From Larix sibirica (taxonomy: Eukaryota; Streptophyta; Pinopsida; Pinales; Pinaceae), in contig NWUY0300051017.1 of the NCBI GenBank assembly GCA_004151065.3, forward strand, positions 1-12,574: DNA of 12,574 bases, given 5' to 3'. Position numbers and translations under genes: made by a program. The notes beneath the pieces were generated by a model. That model searched no databases. It saw only the letters and a program-made list of their open reading frames with translations, and was not told where the DNA came from. Positions 1 through 7,869 of the stretch are shown here, piece by piece (position 1 is the first letter of the stretch; each line of letters opens with the position of its first letter).

Positions 1-300
1 ACCTATTCCAGCCCAACCAATTCCAAATCCTAATAATAATAGACCAATCAACTTGCTTGCAATTATGAATTTCAAACCTTTCCCACATATTCCATCACTC
101 ATGTAGGATTGAAAGAAATTCACTTAATGTATGGGAAAGTTCTCAACCAAAAATCCTCAATAATCATAGAAAAAAATGAAGAGGGTGGAACCCCTATCCA
201 ATATTATTCAAATAACAATGAGATCACCATGAAACAACTTGCTCCTCAGAAGGAAAAATCACTACCATCCAATTTGCCTCCTTTTTCCCGAAAATTTTAA
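1..300 (+). pseudogene. gag C-terminal end, broken
   Basis: The first ~100 bases read in frame 2 as a Pro/Asn-rich stretch (P-I-P-A-Q-P then N-P-N-N-N), ending in stop TAG at 104. The reading moves to frame 1 from about 103 to 300. There the patch E-I-H-L-M-Y-G-K-V-L resembles the 'LRSGK' motif known near the gag-protease border of Athila/Tat elements, with R-S replaced by M-Y. A Pro-rich N-L-P-P-F patch near the end is also usual just before the protease in these elements. No CCHC zinc knuckle is in the window. The family call rests on position and these short motifs, so it is weaker than for pol. Confidence 0.6.
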
Positions 301-1023
301 ATCTAAAAAGACCTACCCCTTCTAAGTTCGACCTACTAGCAGAATTTAAAAATATTTGCATAAAAACCCCCTACTACAAGCTATGAAGGATATACCAATA
401 TACGCAAAAACAGTTAAGTAACTATGCCTTAAGAATCCTGGAAGACGAAGGAAAGACCCACCAACCATCCAAGTAATTGGTAAATTAGCAAGCCTCGTGA
501 CCACCCAAGTCAGTATGGAAAAATATGTGGCAAAATATGTGAATCCAATTGTCACCATCTCCATCAATAACTTTCATATTGTGAATACTCTAATTTATTT
601 GGGGCAGCTATTAATGTGATGACCATAGAAACTTTCACTCAATTGAAGCTATGTAATCTCCGACCTACACCTACTATGTTAGAATTAGCATATTGATCCA
701 AAGCTAGATTGGAATGTGTACTATAAGACATCATCATTTCCTTAGATTCTTGGGAATACCCGATGGACTTTATGCTCCTACATCCTAAGTCTAACCTGGG
801 AGGACACCCATTAATATTAGGAAGACCTTGGTTGGCCATAGCAGATGCATTTATAAGTTGTAGATCCAGAAATATGACAATTGCACATGGCAATGAGGGC
901 AAAAAAATCACACTTTGTCCCCATGCAAAACCTGTATCTGAACTAGAACATATAGAATGGCTCAATGAGAATAATATTGATGTGGAATTAATTCATCCTA
1001 TCTTAACAATGCACAAGCCATGA
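300..1023 (+). pseudogene. Retrotransposon aspartic protease (retropepsin), broken
   Basis: In an active element this protease cuts the Gag-Pol polyprotein. The N-terminal part reads in frame 3 (P-S-K-F-D-L-L-A-E-F), then frame 2 (D-I-P-I-Y-A-K-T-V, stop at 416-418), then frame 1 from about 604. The active-site loop, normally D-L-G-A, reads L-I-Y-L-G just before the 603 frame change: codon 596-598 is TAT, so the catalytic Asp is Tyr. G-A-A-I-N-V-M-T follows. The flap-distal patch H-P-L-I-L-G-R-P-W-L-A at about 808-840 is a strong Ty3/gypsy protease signature, and T-I-A-H-G-N with a closing P-H-A-K-P follows. Frame 1 has stops at 706 and 733 and ends at TGA 1021-1023. A minus-strand open frame at 639-965 is only a shadow of this region. 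Confidence 0.85.
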
Positions 1024-1332
1024 GTCTCAACGAAAACACTAATGAAAATTTTCCTAATAATCACATTACTAACCCTGATTTTCCTCATTATTTTGGGGGG
1101 AAGTTATCATCTTATGTGCAATATTCCATGGACCACATTTGGACCAAGACTTTCAAGAGACTTGCAGTACAAAAAATTTACATTCATTCTCTTTGTCAGC
1201 ATTTCCTGTAAACTCTATTTTTTAATCTTGTAGCAAAATTGTTGATTTTTTCGTCAAAAAAACTTAAATATCAGTGCTTCCTTGGATGAATTGCAACAAA
1301 AACAACTAATTTATTTTTTGTAGAAACATTCA
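1018..1332 (+). pseudogene. Protease-RT linker of pol, poorly preserved
   Basis: From about 1018 the reading moves to frame 3 (M-S-L-N-E-N-T-N-E-N, then stop at 1209-1211), and by about 1280-1332 it is back in frame 1 (L-D-E-L-Q-Q-K then stop 1321-1323). This fits the variable linker between protease and RT in plant Ty3/gypsy pol. The part 1200-1280 is AT-rich and reads as nothing recognisable in any frame. Two overlapping 63-residue open frames here (1020-1211 and 1042-1233) are alternative readings of this linker, not separate genes. Confidence 0.5.
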
Positions 1333-2212
1333 AATGCATTTGCATGGGAATATATTGATATGAAGGGCATTCATCCATAAATGTGTATTCATCGTATCTA
1401 TATCCAGGAAAATGTTAAGCCCAATAGACAACCACAGAGGAGAATGAACCCATCCCTAAGAGAAATAGTGAAGGAAGAATTACAAAATCTATTGAATGTA
1501 GACTTTATCTATCCCATTTTCGATATTCAATTGGATTTTCCATTGGTGATTGTGCCTAAGAAGAATAGTAAGTGGTGGATATGCATAGATTATAGAGAAC
1601 TAAACAAGGCCACTTTAAACGGCCATTTCTCTTTACCTTTTATTGATCAAATCATGGATACATTCTCAGGGAAACAATACTTTTCTTTCCTTGATGGATT
1701 CATGGTTACAACCATATTCATATCTCCATGGAGGATCAAGACAAAATAACCTTTACATGTCCCTAGTGAATATAGGCTTACAAGGTATTACCCTTCAAAT
1801 TATGTAATGCACCTACCACATTCCAAAGAGTGATACTTGGTATTTTCTCTAACTTGATTCATGATTGTGTGGAGGTATGCATGGATGATTTTATTGTATA
1901 TGGTGATTCATTTGAAGAATCCTTGAGTAATCTTGAAAAAAGCTTAATTGTGTGTCAAGAAACAAACTTTGCATTAAGTAATGAAAAATGTTTTATGATA
2001 GTAACTGAAGGAATCATTCCCACGCACCATGTGTCTTTTATAGGAATAAAAGTGGATCCAACAAAGATAGAAGTAATTGTCAAATTGGAAGTTCCCACCG
2101 CTCAAAAGGATGTGAGGAGTTTCTTAGTTCATGTGGGTTATTACAAACGGTTTATAGAAAAATTCATTAAAATAGCCTTGCCATATTTAAATTACTTGCA
2201 AAAGATGTTGAG
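1333..2212 (+). pseudogene. Reverse transcriptase domain, broken
   Basis: The domain would copy element RNA into DNA. It opens with F-A-W-E-Y-I-D-M-K-G-I-H-P at about 1339-1377, then stop TAA 1378. The best open part is 1381-1749 (frame 1): R-R-M-N-P-S-L, the V-P-K-K-N block, C-I-D-Y-R-E-L-N, then L-P-F-I-D-Q and F-L-D-G-F, whose Asp (GAT 1693-1695) is the first catalytic residue. A 1-base loss near 1703 moves the protein to frame 3. Three stops follow (1764, 1767, 1773), then L-C-N-A-P-T-T-F-Q-R and C-M-D-D-F with both metal-binding Asp codons intact (1884-1889). A variant of Y-x-D-D has C in place of Y/F. The thumb patch S-F-L-V-H-V-G-Y-Y-K-R-F-I is at about 2120-2157. Another 1-base loss near 2201 shifts to frame 2. 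Confidence 0.92.
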
Positions 2213-2344
2213 TTTTATTGAAATGGTGAATGTAAAAAATATTTTGATACACCCATGGAAAATATGTGTTTAGCTGATTTTTATTGAAATGGTGAATGTA
2301 AAAAATATTTTGATGCACTCAAGGAAAATATTTGTTTAGATCTA
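2213..2344 (+). repeat. 66-bp direct tandem duplication inside pol
   Basis: Bases from 2213 recur at 2279 with an offset of 66. The first 60 bases of each copy match except for four substitutions (near 2249, 2254, 2257 and 2268), and the last few bases differ. Sixty-six is 22 codons, so the duplication does not change frame. Copy 2 runs on into RNase H; copy 1 follows the RT. Both copies carry the same in-frame TGA (2219-2221 and 2285-2287) at a position where Trp is expected, so that stop is probably older than the duplication. Confidence 0.9.
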
Positions 2345-2760
2345 GTATTAAGAGGACCAAATTGGACTTTACCTTTCCATCTTTATATTGATGCATCATA
2401 TTCATCCGTAGGAGCAGTTTTGGGTCAAAAGGAAAATCTCTTAACTTATGTTATCTACTTTATTTGCAAAAGCTTGACTCCTATTGAATCAAACTATATT
2501 GTGACTGAGAAAGAATTTCTTGAAGTGCTTCATGCTATTAATAAGTTTAGACATTATATCACTGGTTATGATTTGCTTGTCCATACTAACCATTATGCTA
2601 TCAGGTATCTCATGACCAAACCAATAATGAATGGCAAGTTAACTAGGTGGATTTTGTTGTTGTAGGAATTCAACATTATTGTTTTGGACAGACCAAGGAA
2701 AGAAAATCAAGTTGCAGATTCCCTTTCTCAACTCAATAATGAAGGTGAAGTTGTTCCTGT
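2279..2760 (+). pseudogene. RNase H domain of pol, broken
   Basis: In an active element RNase H removes the RNA strand of the RNA-DNA hybrid. In frame 2 the patch L-Y-I-D-A-S-Y with G-A-V-L-G-Q holds the first catalytic Asp (GAT 2390-2392). The longest open stretch, 2420-2665, has N-Y-I-V-T-E-K-E-F-L with the catalytic Glu, then K-F-R-H-Y-I-T-G-Y. The usual T-D-H motif reads T-N-H: codon 2588-2590 is AAC, which loses the third acidic residue. Stop TAG at 2663-2665 stands where Gln is expected (CAG to TAG). The frame continues past it to Q-V-A-D-S-L-S-Q-L near 2710-2736, the usual end of this domain. The 66-bp duplication lies at its N-terminal edge. Confidence 0.9.
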
Positions 2761-3822
2761 AGAGGATAATTTTATAAACGAAAGTTTATTTGCAATATCT
2801 ACTAACTCCCCATGGTTTGCAAATATAGCCAATTATTTGAGTACATGAAAATTTCCATCACATTTTTCATCCAAAGAAAAAAGGAGGATTTTCATACTTA
2901 GTGCTTCATACTCTTGGATCCATGGAGATATGTTATATACATGTCCTGATTTGAGTATCCATAGGTGTGTATGAGAGGACGATATCTTTGACATCCTGAA
3001 AGCATTCCATGGCGAACCATGTGGAGAGAATTTTGCAAATAGAAGGACATCCTACAAGATTCTTCACTTGGGTACTATTGGCCCACTCTTTTCAAAGATG
3101 CCAAAAAGTATGTCAAGGAATGTGGCAGTTGTCATAGAATGGGTCTTCCTATTACATCAGATGAGATTCCCTTGCGACCACAATTTCTCAAAGGTCCCTT
3201 TGAAAAATGGTACCTGTCCTTTGTGGGGCCTGTCAACCCCTTGTTAAAAGTAAAATTGTATGTTTTGGTATGCACTAATTATGTCACCAAGTGGGTGGAA
3301 GCAATGGCTTTACCTAGAGAAACTAAAAATTCAATAGTGTATTTCATGTTTGAATACATTTTAGTTCATTTTAGGGTGCCTAGAGAGATTTCCACTTATC
3401 AGGGGCACAATTCACATCTAAATGGGTCTAGGAAATCACCCAAAAATATCATATTAAGCACATAAATTCTTATCCATATCACTCACCACAAATGGGAAGG
3501 TAAAGTCTACAAACAAGGTCCTGGAAGCAATTCTGACCAAAACAATTAAGCTTCATAAGAAATATTGGGCAAAAAAACTTCCATAAGCTTTATGGGCATA
3601 TAGAATGACACGGAGAAACACCATTGGATTTTCCCCATACGAGTTGGTGTACGGTAATCAAGTCCTTCTTCCAATAGAATTTTAGATTAAGACCTTCAAG
3701 ATTGCAACTGAACTTGGAATGGATCTATCTGCGGCACAAAAACAAAGAATTGTATAGCTCAATGAATTGGACGAAATGTGTCAGGATGCTTTTCAGCATG
3801 CTTTTCTCTTTCAACAAAAATA
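2761..3822 (+). pseudogene. Integrase zinc finger and catalytic core, broken and active site lost
   Basis: Integrase inserts the cDNA into host DNA. The HHCC finger is partly kept: His at 3008-3010 and C-G-S-C at 3121-3132, but the second His position (3029-3031) is Asn. A 1-base loss near 3072 changes frame 2 to 1. The best open part is 3139-3465. All three D,D(35)E positions are replaced: the Asp of D-F-V-G-P is Ser (TCC 3217-3219), the Asp of T-D-Q-G is Tyr (TAT 3397-3399), and the Glu after N-G-K-V is Lys (AAG 3503-3505). The last two are 106 bases apart; allowing for the two 1-base losses between them (near 3405 and 3490) gives exactly the family's 35-residue spacing. Further stops interrupt frame 2 to about 3815, where Y-E-L-V-Y-G and L-P-I-E-F remain readable. 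Confidence 0.92.
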
Positions 3823-4116
3823 AATAGTTTAAGGAAGGTGATTGGGCACTTCTCTTTCACTCTAGATTCAAGAATTTTAAAGGGAAGTTTGCTACTCATT
3901 GGCTCATTCCTTATGAAATTGAAGATGTTTTTTATAATGGATCTATCAAAATTAGGACTACTGATGACAAAAAAGTTTCCTTTTGGTTTAATGGCCATAA
4001 ACTAAGGTTATATCATAACCAAGTCCAAGGAGGAATTTCTTAAGGATGTTATGAATCAGGAAAAGATGGAGATGGTAAGGAGAGGGGCTCCCCTTCTTGA
4101 TTATTTCTCTCTTTAA
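3823..4116 (+). pseudogene. Integrase C-terminal domain (GPY/F-like), end of pol
   Basis: Frame 3 from about 3834 reads G-D-W-A-L-L-F, then F-K-G-K-F and T-H-W-L-I-P-Y-E-I, matching the GPY/F module that follows the core in Ty3/gypsy integrases; the G of G-P-Y is replaced. D-D-K-K-V-S-F-W and G-H-K-L-R-L-Y-H follow with no stop. The sequence between the core and this domain (about 3815-3830) is shorter than in relatives I know, suggesting a deletion of some tens of bases there. Near 4022 the frame changes to 1, giving K-E-E-F-L-K-D-V-M-N-Q-E-K and a natural end at TAA 4114-4116. I see no chromodomain. Open frames 3759-3998 (minus) and 3778-4005 (plus) are shadows. Confidence 0.85.
4077..4095 (+). 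other. Purine tract joined to a C-run at the end of pol
   Basis: An 11-base purine run (4077-4087) is followed by C-T-C-C-C-C-T-T. A purine tract is where plus-strand DNA synthesis starts in LTR retrotransposons, but that tract should touch the 3' LTR and no LTR start is visible here. It also encodes part of the pol C-terminus, so its base bias may only reflect the Arg-Arg-Gly codons. A similar tract closes the second reading frame at 7784-7803. Confidence 0.2.
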
Positions 4117-4281
4117 GTATTCTTATTTTTTTCAAATAAATAATAAAGAAAAAATAATTTTCAGCTATGAAAACCATATCTCTAGCACAACTAGACCTAA
4201 GCCTAGCTTAAAAACCAAGTTTTCGGTAGGCAAGAGTTCAAAAGTGTTTTCAAAATTTCATTTTGTAGGGTTTCACGGTTG

Positions 4282-4306
4282 TTACAAGATCTCATGGATC
4301 TTGTAA
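4282..4306. repeat. Inverted repeat / hairpin, 10-bp perfect stem
   Basis: TTACAAGATC at 4282-4291 and GATCTTGTAA at 4297-4306 are exact reverse complements around the 5-base loop TCATG. A related hairpin with the same outer stem, TTACAAGA/TCTTGTAA, occurs at 9396-9420 and, with one mismatch, at 7183-7207. It lies 165 bases past the end of pol. The following bases give no T-run, so it does not look like a simple terminator. Role unknown. Confidence 0.8.
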
Positions 4307-4833
4307 ACAGTTCCATATTTCTAGTTTCATATTTTCCAGAGTTTATTTTAAGAAATGTAGTAGATAATAAAAGTCAACCTTTAGAATTTGGCATTCTTTA
4401 AGGAGAAGTTGCATAGGTTTGATTCTAGACTCCAAGTAATGGCTTTTTTCATTTATTTGAGTCTGAAGTAATCAGGTATTTTATAGATGAATAACTACAA
4501 TGATCGATGGGTATTTCAATTAAAATATTTAAACATAATATTTATCATCCCAAAGGACCGTATTTCCATGGTTTCATATCTTAATAGGTTATGATTGATT
4601 ATGTCATTATTATACCATTAGAATTTTAAAAATTATCCAATCAATGAATGACAACACTAGTACCCAATACTTAATCTTGAGTTAGGAAAGATCGTGCATG
4701 TGATTTGGTATGTGCGATTGGTCATTTTATTTTTGAAACCTCCATTACACAATCGTCTCATCACCCTCGTCACCTTTCCTTGTTCACCTTGTACTAAGTA
4801 AAATATCATTTATTAGCAGTGGAATAGGTAAAT
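4307..4833. other. Gene-free stretch between pol and the second reading frame
   Basis: About 530 AT-rich bases with stops in all frames. I see no conserved motif, no clear repeat and no LTR ends. It contains scattered AT tracts near 4620-4640 and a pyrimidine-rich patch at about 4755-4790. It could be the leader of the second reading frame, but no TATA box or splice site stands out. Confidence 0.5.
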
Positions 4834-6100
4834 TTGGTCTCAGCAATCTCTGTCTTGATGAGGAAAAGGGTTGTGATAGTATCCAAAAGGAAAGAACTGC
4901 AGACCCTGGAACTCCTTGATAAGGATCCAACCATCATACAAGTGTTTCAACATGTAGGGTGGCTCGGAGTTTTCAAAAATATCAGAGAATTCAATGAGGA
5001 TGTTACCTTGGCATTTGCATTAAGTTTCAGTGGATTATGTGCCAACCGTAGTGGTCTATTAATTCTAGTCTCTAAGGATTCCATTCCAGAAGTTACAATA
5101 TTGTGAATATCTAGTGAAAGGTGGTTTAAGAATCAAACAATCAGGGCTAATTCATGGAAGCAATTTATGAAGAAGGAGGCACCAAAACCAAATTGAGTGA
5201 CCAAGGTACAAAGAGACTAGTTGGAGGAGAAGTGGGATAACATTGCATTCTTTATCCAAAAATATGTTACCTACAAAGGAAGATACATCTTTGTTTGTCT
5301 GTATCATATTTGATTGAGGTTGAATCTGAAGGAGGGTGATTTGGTACACCTCCCTTATTTTTGGTGGAAAAGCTACAATAGTTTGTGCAACCATGGGCTG
5401 GTAAAGTTGATTGCTTTTTCATAATTGAAAATGTATAATGTCATTTGGGAACAACATTTTGTTAGATAGGGTATTTCAACTAGAGGTTATTACAGAAAAC
5501 ATCGAAACCTATGAGTCAAGCCATGCAACTCAAAGAATGGATCAAACAAGCTCAAAAGAGGGATCCAAGAGAATAAAAAGAACTACCATACCTGTAAATT
5601 TTGTATAACCTACAAATAAAAGGAGAATTATAAGAAGTCTGAGTGGAAATTTTGAAATATGAGAGTGCAATTAAAGGTAGAGTCAAGGAATGGAAGCAAT
5701 TTTCGAAGACCCCCTCATCGAGCTCAAACCATGTTTTCTCAAGTTAAGTTCATGGATCCAACACAAGCATAAGAGATACAGTGGGAATCAATGGGACTAG
5801 AATATTTTGAACCTATGGATTTGAATCAAGGAGTTGGAGAAGTTAGGCAAGTAGAAAAAGTAAGTTTCGAAGAGCCCAATTTGGTATTACAAAAAAAAAT
5901 AGGCAGATAAATAATTTAAGAAGCAAGTTAAAAAGTTTAGGGGTCTTAGATCAATATGTGAAATCTAAAAATGAATGCTTGAAGAGTCAAATTAAGAAAT
6001 TATATAGCTTCCACCCAACTTAATTATGTTCACTGGGAAGGAAAGGGAGATGTGTATGAGGTATAAAGGATGAGAGGTCTCGCATTACAGATTATTTCCT
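4834..6100 (+). pseudogene. Unidentified 3-kb reading frame, N-terminal and middle part, broken
   Basis: Function unknown. The most protein-like part is frame 1 from 4834: after a basic patch it reads L-E-L-L-D-K-D-P, then V-F-Q-H-V-G-W-L and L-A-F-A-L-S-F-S-G. It continues beyond stops at 5104, 5194, 5218, 5311 and 5422 through S-S-E-R-W-F-K-N, E-K-W-D-N-I-A-F-F-I-Q-K-Y and V-C-L-Y-H-I. From memory this resembles an uncharacterised ORF common in plant repeats; I cannot confirm that. The reading then shifts to frame 2 (about 5468-5605), frame 3 (to about 5690), frame 1 (to about 5890: M-G-L-E-Y-F-E-P-M-D) and, after a 9-A run at 5891-5899, frame 3. There a Lys/Leu/Asn-rich patch (5901-6013) has coiled-coil character. 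The true start was not found: 4834 is TTG, just after a stop. It follows pol by about 720 bases on the same strand. Confidence 0.6.
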
Positions 6101-7258
6101 GTAGATGTCCCGCTAGTCTACTCTATTTATTTTCATGAGCAATAGATTGAATTGAGAATTAAAATGTTGACTATAGGGAAACAATATGAAATCAACACTA
6201 TTGTTGATTTCATCAAAATGTATTGTGAGTCCATTGAAAATAAGAATTTTTTATGTGAGCTTTAACAATTTTGTTTCTTTTTATAGGACATTAGGTGGCA
6301 TCCCAACCCCATAGTTGGTGATGTATAACTTGGAGCCTTTGCTTCCTTCATGCAAAATCAGGTTAAATGGAATAAGTATATGGAACTCTATGGGCAGAAT
6401 GAAATTTTTTCAAGTGTGATAGTTTGAAGTGAGAATCCATTTCCCAAAGAGGTGATTAGAGACCATCAAGAATTCCTATCTAAGTATTGGAAGGTAAAAT
6501 TACTTAGGAGAAACTAAAGAATGGTTATCCAAAACTTTGAAGAGATTTGAAATTACCATATGATGGAAGTTGTAATATCTTTCCAAGAAAGATGGAAACT
6601 ATTACTACAAATACTTCAACAAAGGGATAATATGGCTCTTCCTCTGTTCTGTTTAGACTTAACTCAATCTCATATGTATGTTGATTCCTTGAGAAGGACT
6701 AGAACTAAGTGGATAGGAATCAAATTCCACTTCTTGTTAATGTGGTGTGTTAAGAAATCCTACAAGATTATTTAACGTTTGGATGAGTTTCAGGAGATAG
6801 CAACATGGATAGAAATTCACCAATGTCTAGGATACTACACAAAGGAAGAATTTGGCTACTTATCATATAATTAGAACAATGTGCACTTGGGATTCCCAGA
6901 GGAGTTTTGACCATTTGCATGAGGGCCTGCAACATCCTCGGTGTGGGGAATATGTTGAGACTCCATTTTGTAGCTATATTGACTAATAATCGTGCTCTGT
7001 ATACTTAGTAAATTCACCCATTTCCATAAAAAGTTATCCTTTTTACACCTAAATCCTTATGGTCCTTGCAATAATCACACCTAAGGAGAATTTCGAGTAT
7101 TATAGTTTTTGTAAACACTTATTCTTGTTATTAATTACTCAAGTGATTTTGAAAACCATTTTACAGTTGTTTATCATCATTGTTACAAGAATAGAAGGTT
7201 CGTGTAAACACAATCGTTTTGGATGGAAGCTCAAGCAAGATTATGAACTCGACGCTTG
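6101..7258 (+). pseudogene. Unidentified reading frame, second half, broken
   Basis: This appears to continue the previous entry. From 6098 frame 2 reads V-D-V-P-L-V-Y-S-I-Y-F-H-E-Q and runs, with scattered stops (6143, 6263, 6284 and others) but little sign of indels, through S-F-M-Q-N-Q-V-K-W-N-K-Y, N-P-F-P-K-E-V-I-R-D-H and the open stretch 6560-6775, to about 6905. It then moves to frame 3 (from 6909): C-G-E-Y-V-E-T-P-F-C-S-Y, and after stops to the open frame 7059-7259 ending K-L-K-Q-D-Y-E. A run of about 22 mostly hydrophobic residues (7119-7187) could be a membrane segment, or an artefact of the wrong frame. The last 120 bases are inside the duplicated unit. No family recognised. Confidence 0.5.
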
Positions 7259-7262
7259 AAGC

Positions 7263-7814
7263 ATGTTCTACAAGTCTTGGAGCTACTCATGCTTATCTTG
7301 GATCATGAAGAAAGTCATCAGATACTAGGTGGAATCTCGATCAAATATTGGATCAATACAGGAAAGTCGTAGTCTATTCATTAAAAGAATTCCAAATTTG
7401 AAGGAGGAACGATATCCCATATGCCAAGGTTGTAAATCTCGCAATAGGGATCATGTGGATCGATTTGATTGTAACGAATAAACCCAATATATGATTTGAA
7501 TGGAACTTAGTTGGATCATAAAGATACTTTGTATAAGTATCTGACTCATGTGGATAAAATCTCATCTCGATATTAGGGAATAGGATCCATGAATTCCTCA
7601 TTTGGACTATGTGATAATTATAAAAGGATGAATGTGTCATATGTGAGGGGTGGATAGAATGATATAGAACTCTATGATTTGATACTTTGTAAATCTTCCA
7701 AGAGTTAATGGAAAATACCTTGATGTGATACTGGTTATGTGTTAACTTGTGAGCGCTTGAGTGCGTATTTGTGACTTAATTTTGAGAAAGGAGGCCCCCT
7801 TTCCTCATAGATAA
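7263..7814 (+). pseudogene. C-terminal part of the unidentified reading frame, copy 1
   Basis: Frame 3 from 7263 reads a Trp/Tyr/Ser-rich patch, then stop TAG 7326-7328 (CAG in copy 2), then L-K-E-E-R-Y-P-I-C-Q-G-C and R-N-R-D-H-V-D-R-F-D-C, stopping at 7479-7481. Protein-like reading goes on in frame 2 (I-N-P-I-Y-D-L, Y-K-Y-L-T-H-V-D), then frame 1 (D-E-C-V-I-C-E-G-W, 7627-7653), then frame 3 from 7689 (V-N-L-P-R-V-N-G-K-Y) to a natural end L-R-K-E-A-P-F-P-H-R at TAA 7812-7814. Two CxxC motifs about 70 codons apart could bind zinc, but they lie in different frames and the pairing is inference. A minus-strand open frame at 7374-7640 overlaps it and is treated as a shadow. Confidence 0.45.
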
Positions 7815-7869
7815 TGATACTTTTCTATTTCTTTGTATAGTGGTTAGATCTGATTAGAATGTTGATTAG

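Larger units (their letters stand above)
1..4116 (+). mobile_element. Degenerate Ty3/gypsy LTR retrotransposon (Athila/Tat-like), gag-to-integrase part
   Basis: Seen: remnants of gag, protease, RT, RNase H and integrase follow one another on the + strand. Having integrase last is the Ty3/gypsy order; Ty1/copia has integrase before RT. The RT patches C-I-D-Y-R-E-L-N, F-I-D-Q-I-M, F-L-D-G-F and C-M-D-D-F match what I know of the Athila/Tat branch better than chromoviruses. No chromodomain is visible after the integrase. The protein moves between frames at about 100, 300, 370, 603, 1018, 1200-1300, 1703, 2201, 3072, 3405, 3490, 3820 and 4022, and stops are frequent, so the copy is old and cannot make its own proteins. 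The 5' LTR and most of gag lie before the window. No 3' LTR, TG/CA ends or target-site duplication could be placed, so the right edge given is only the end of pol. Confidence 0.9.

Noticed and set aside
346-567. Minus-strand open frame opposite the protease N-terminus (also 639-965 minus)
   Set aside because: The plus strand there reads clear protease patches; the minus-strand frames are shadows.
4097-4306. Open frame of 69 codons spanning the hairpin
   Set aside because: It overlaps the pol stop in another frame, is Lys/Phe/Ser-rich as expected from AT-rich DNA, and has no recognisable motif.
5152-5394. Minus-strand open frame of 80 codons
   Set aside because: It lies opposite the best-preserved plus-strand patches of the unidentified frame (E-R-W-F-K and following), so it is more likely a shadow.
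4834-5890. Idea that this stretch decayed by substitutions only, with no indels
   Set aside because: Frame 1 looked continuous at first, but protein-like reading moves to frame 2 near 5468 and to frame 3 near 5607 before returning to frame 1, so indels are present.
6255-6286. Intron with GTGAGC donor and a T-rich tract ending in TATAG
   Set aside because: At 32 bases it is far below usable plant intron length, and removing it would break the frame-2 reading that continues on both sides.
7374-7640. Minus-strand 88-codon open frame, repeated at 9587-9853
   Set aside because: It appears in both copies only because the unit is duplicated. It overlaps the plus-strand frame patches, matches no family I know and is rich in AT-driven residues, so I read it as a shadow.
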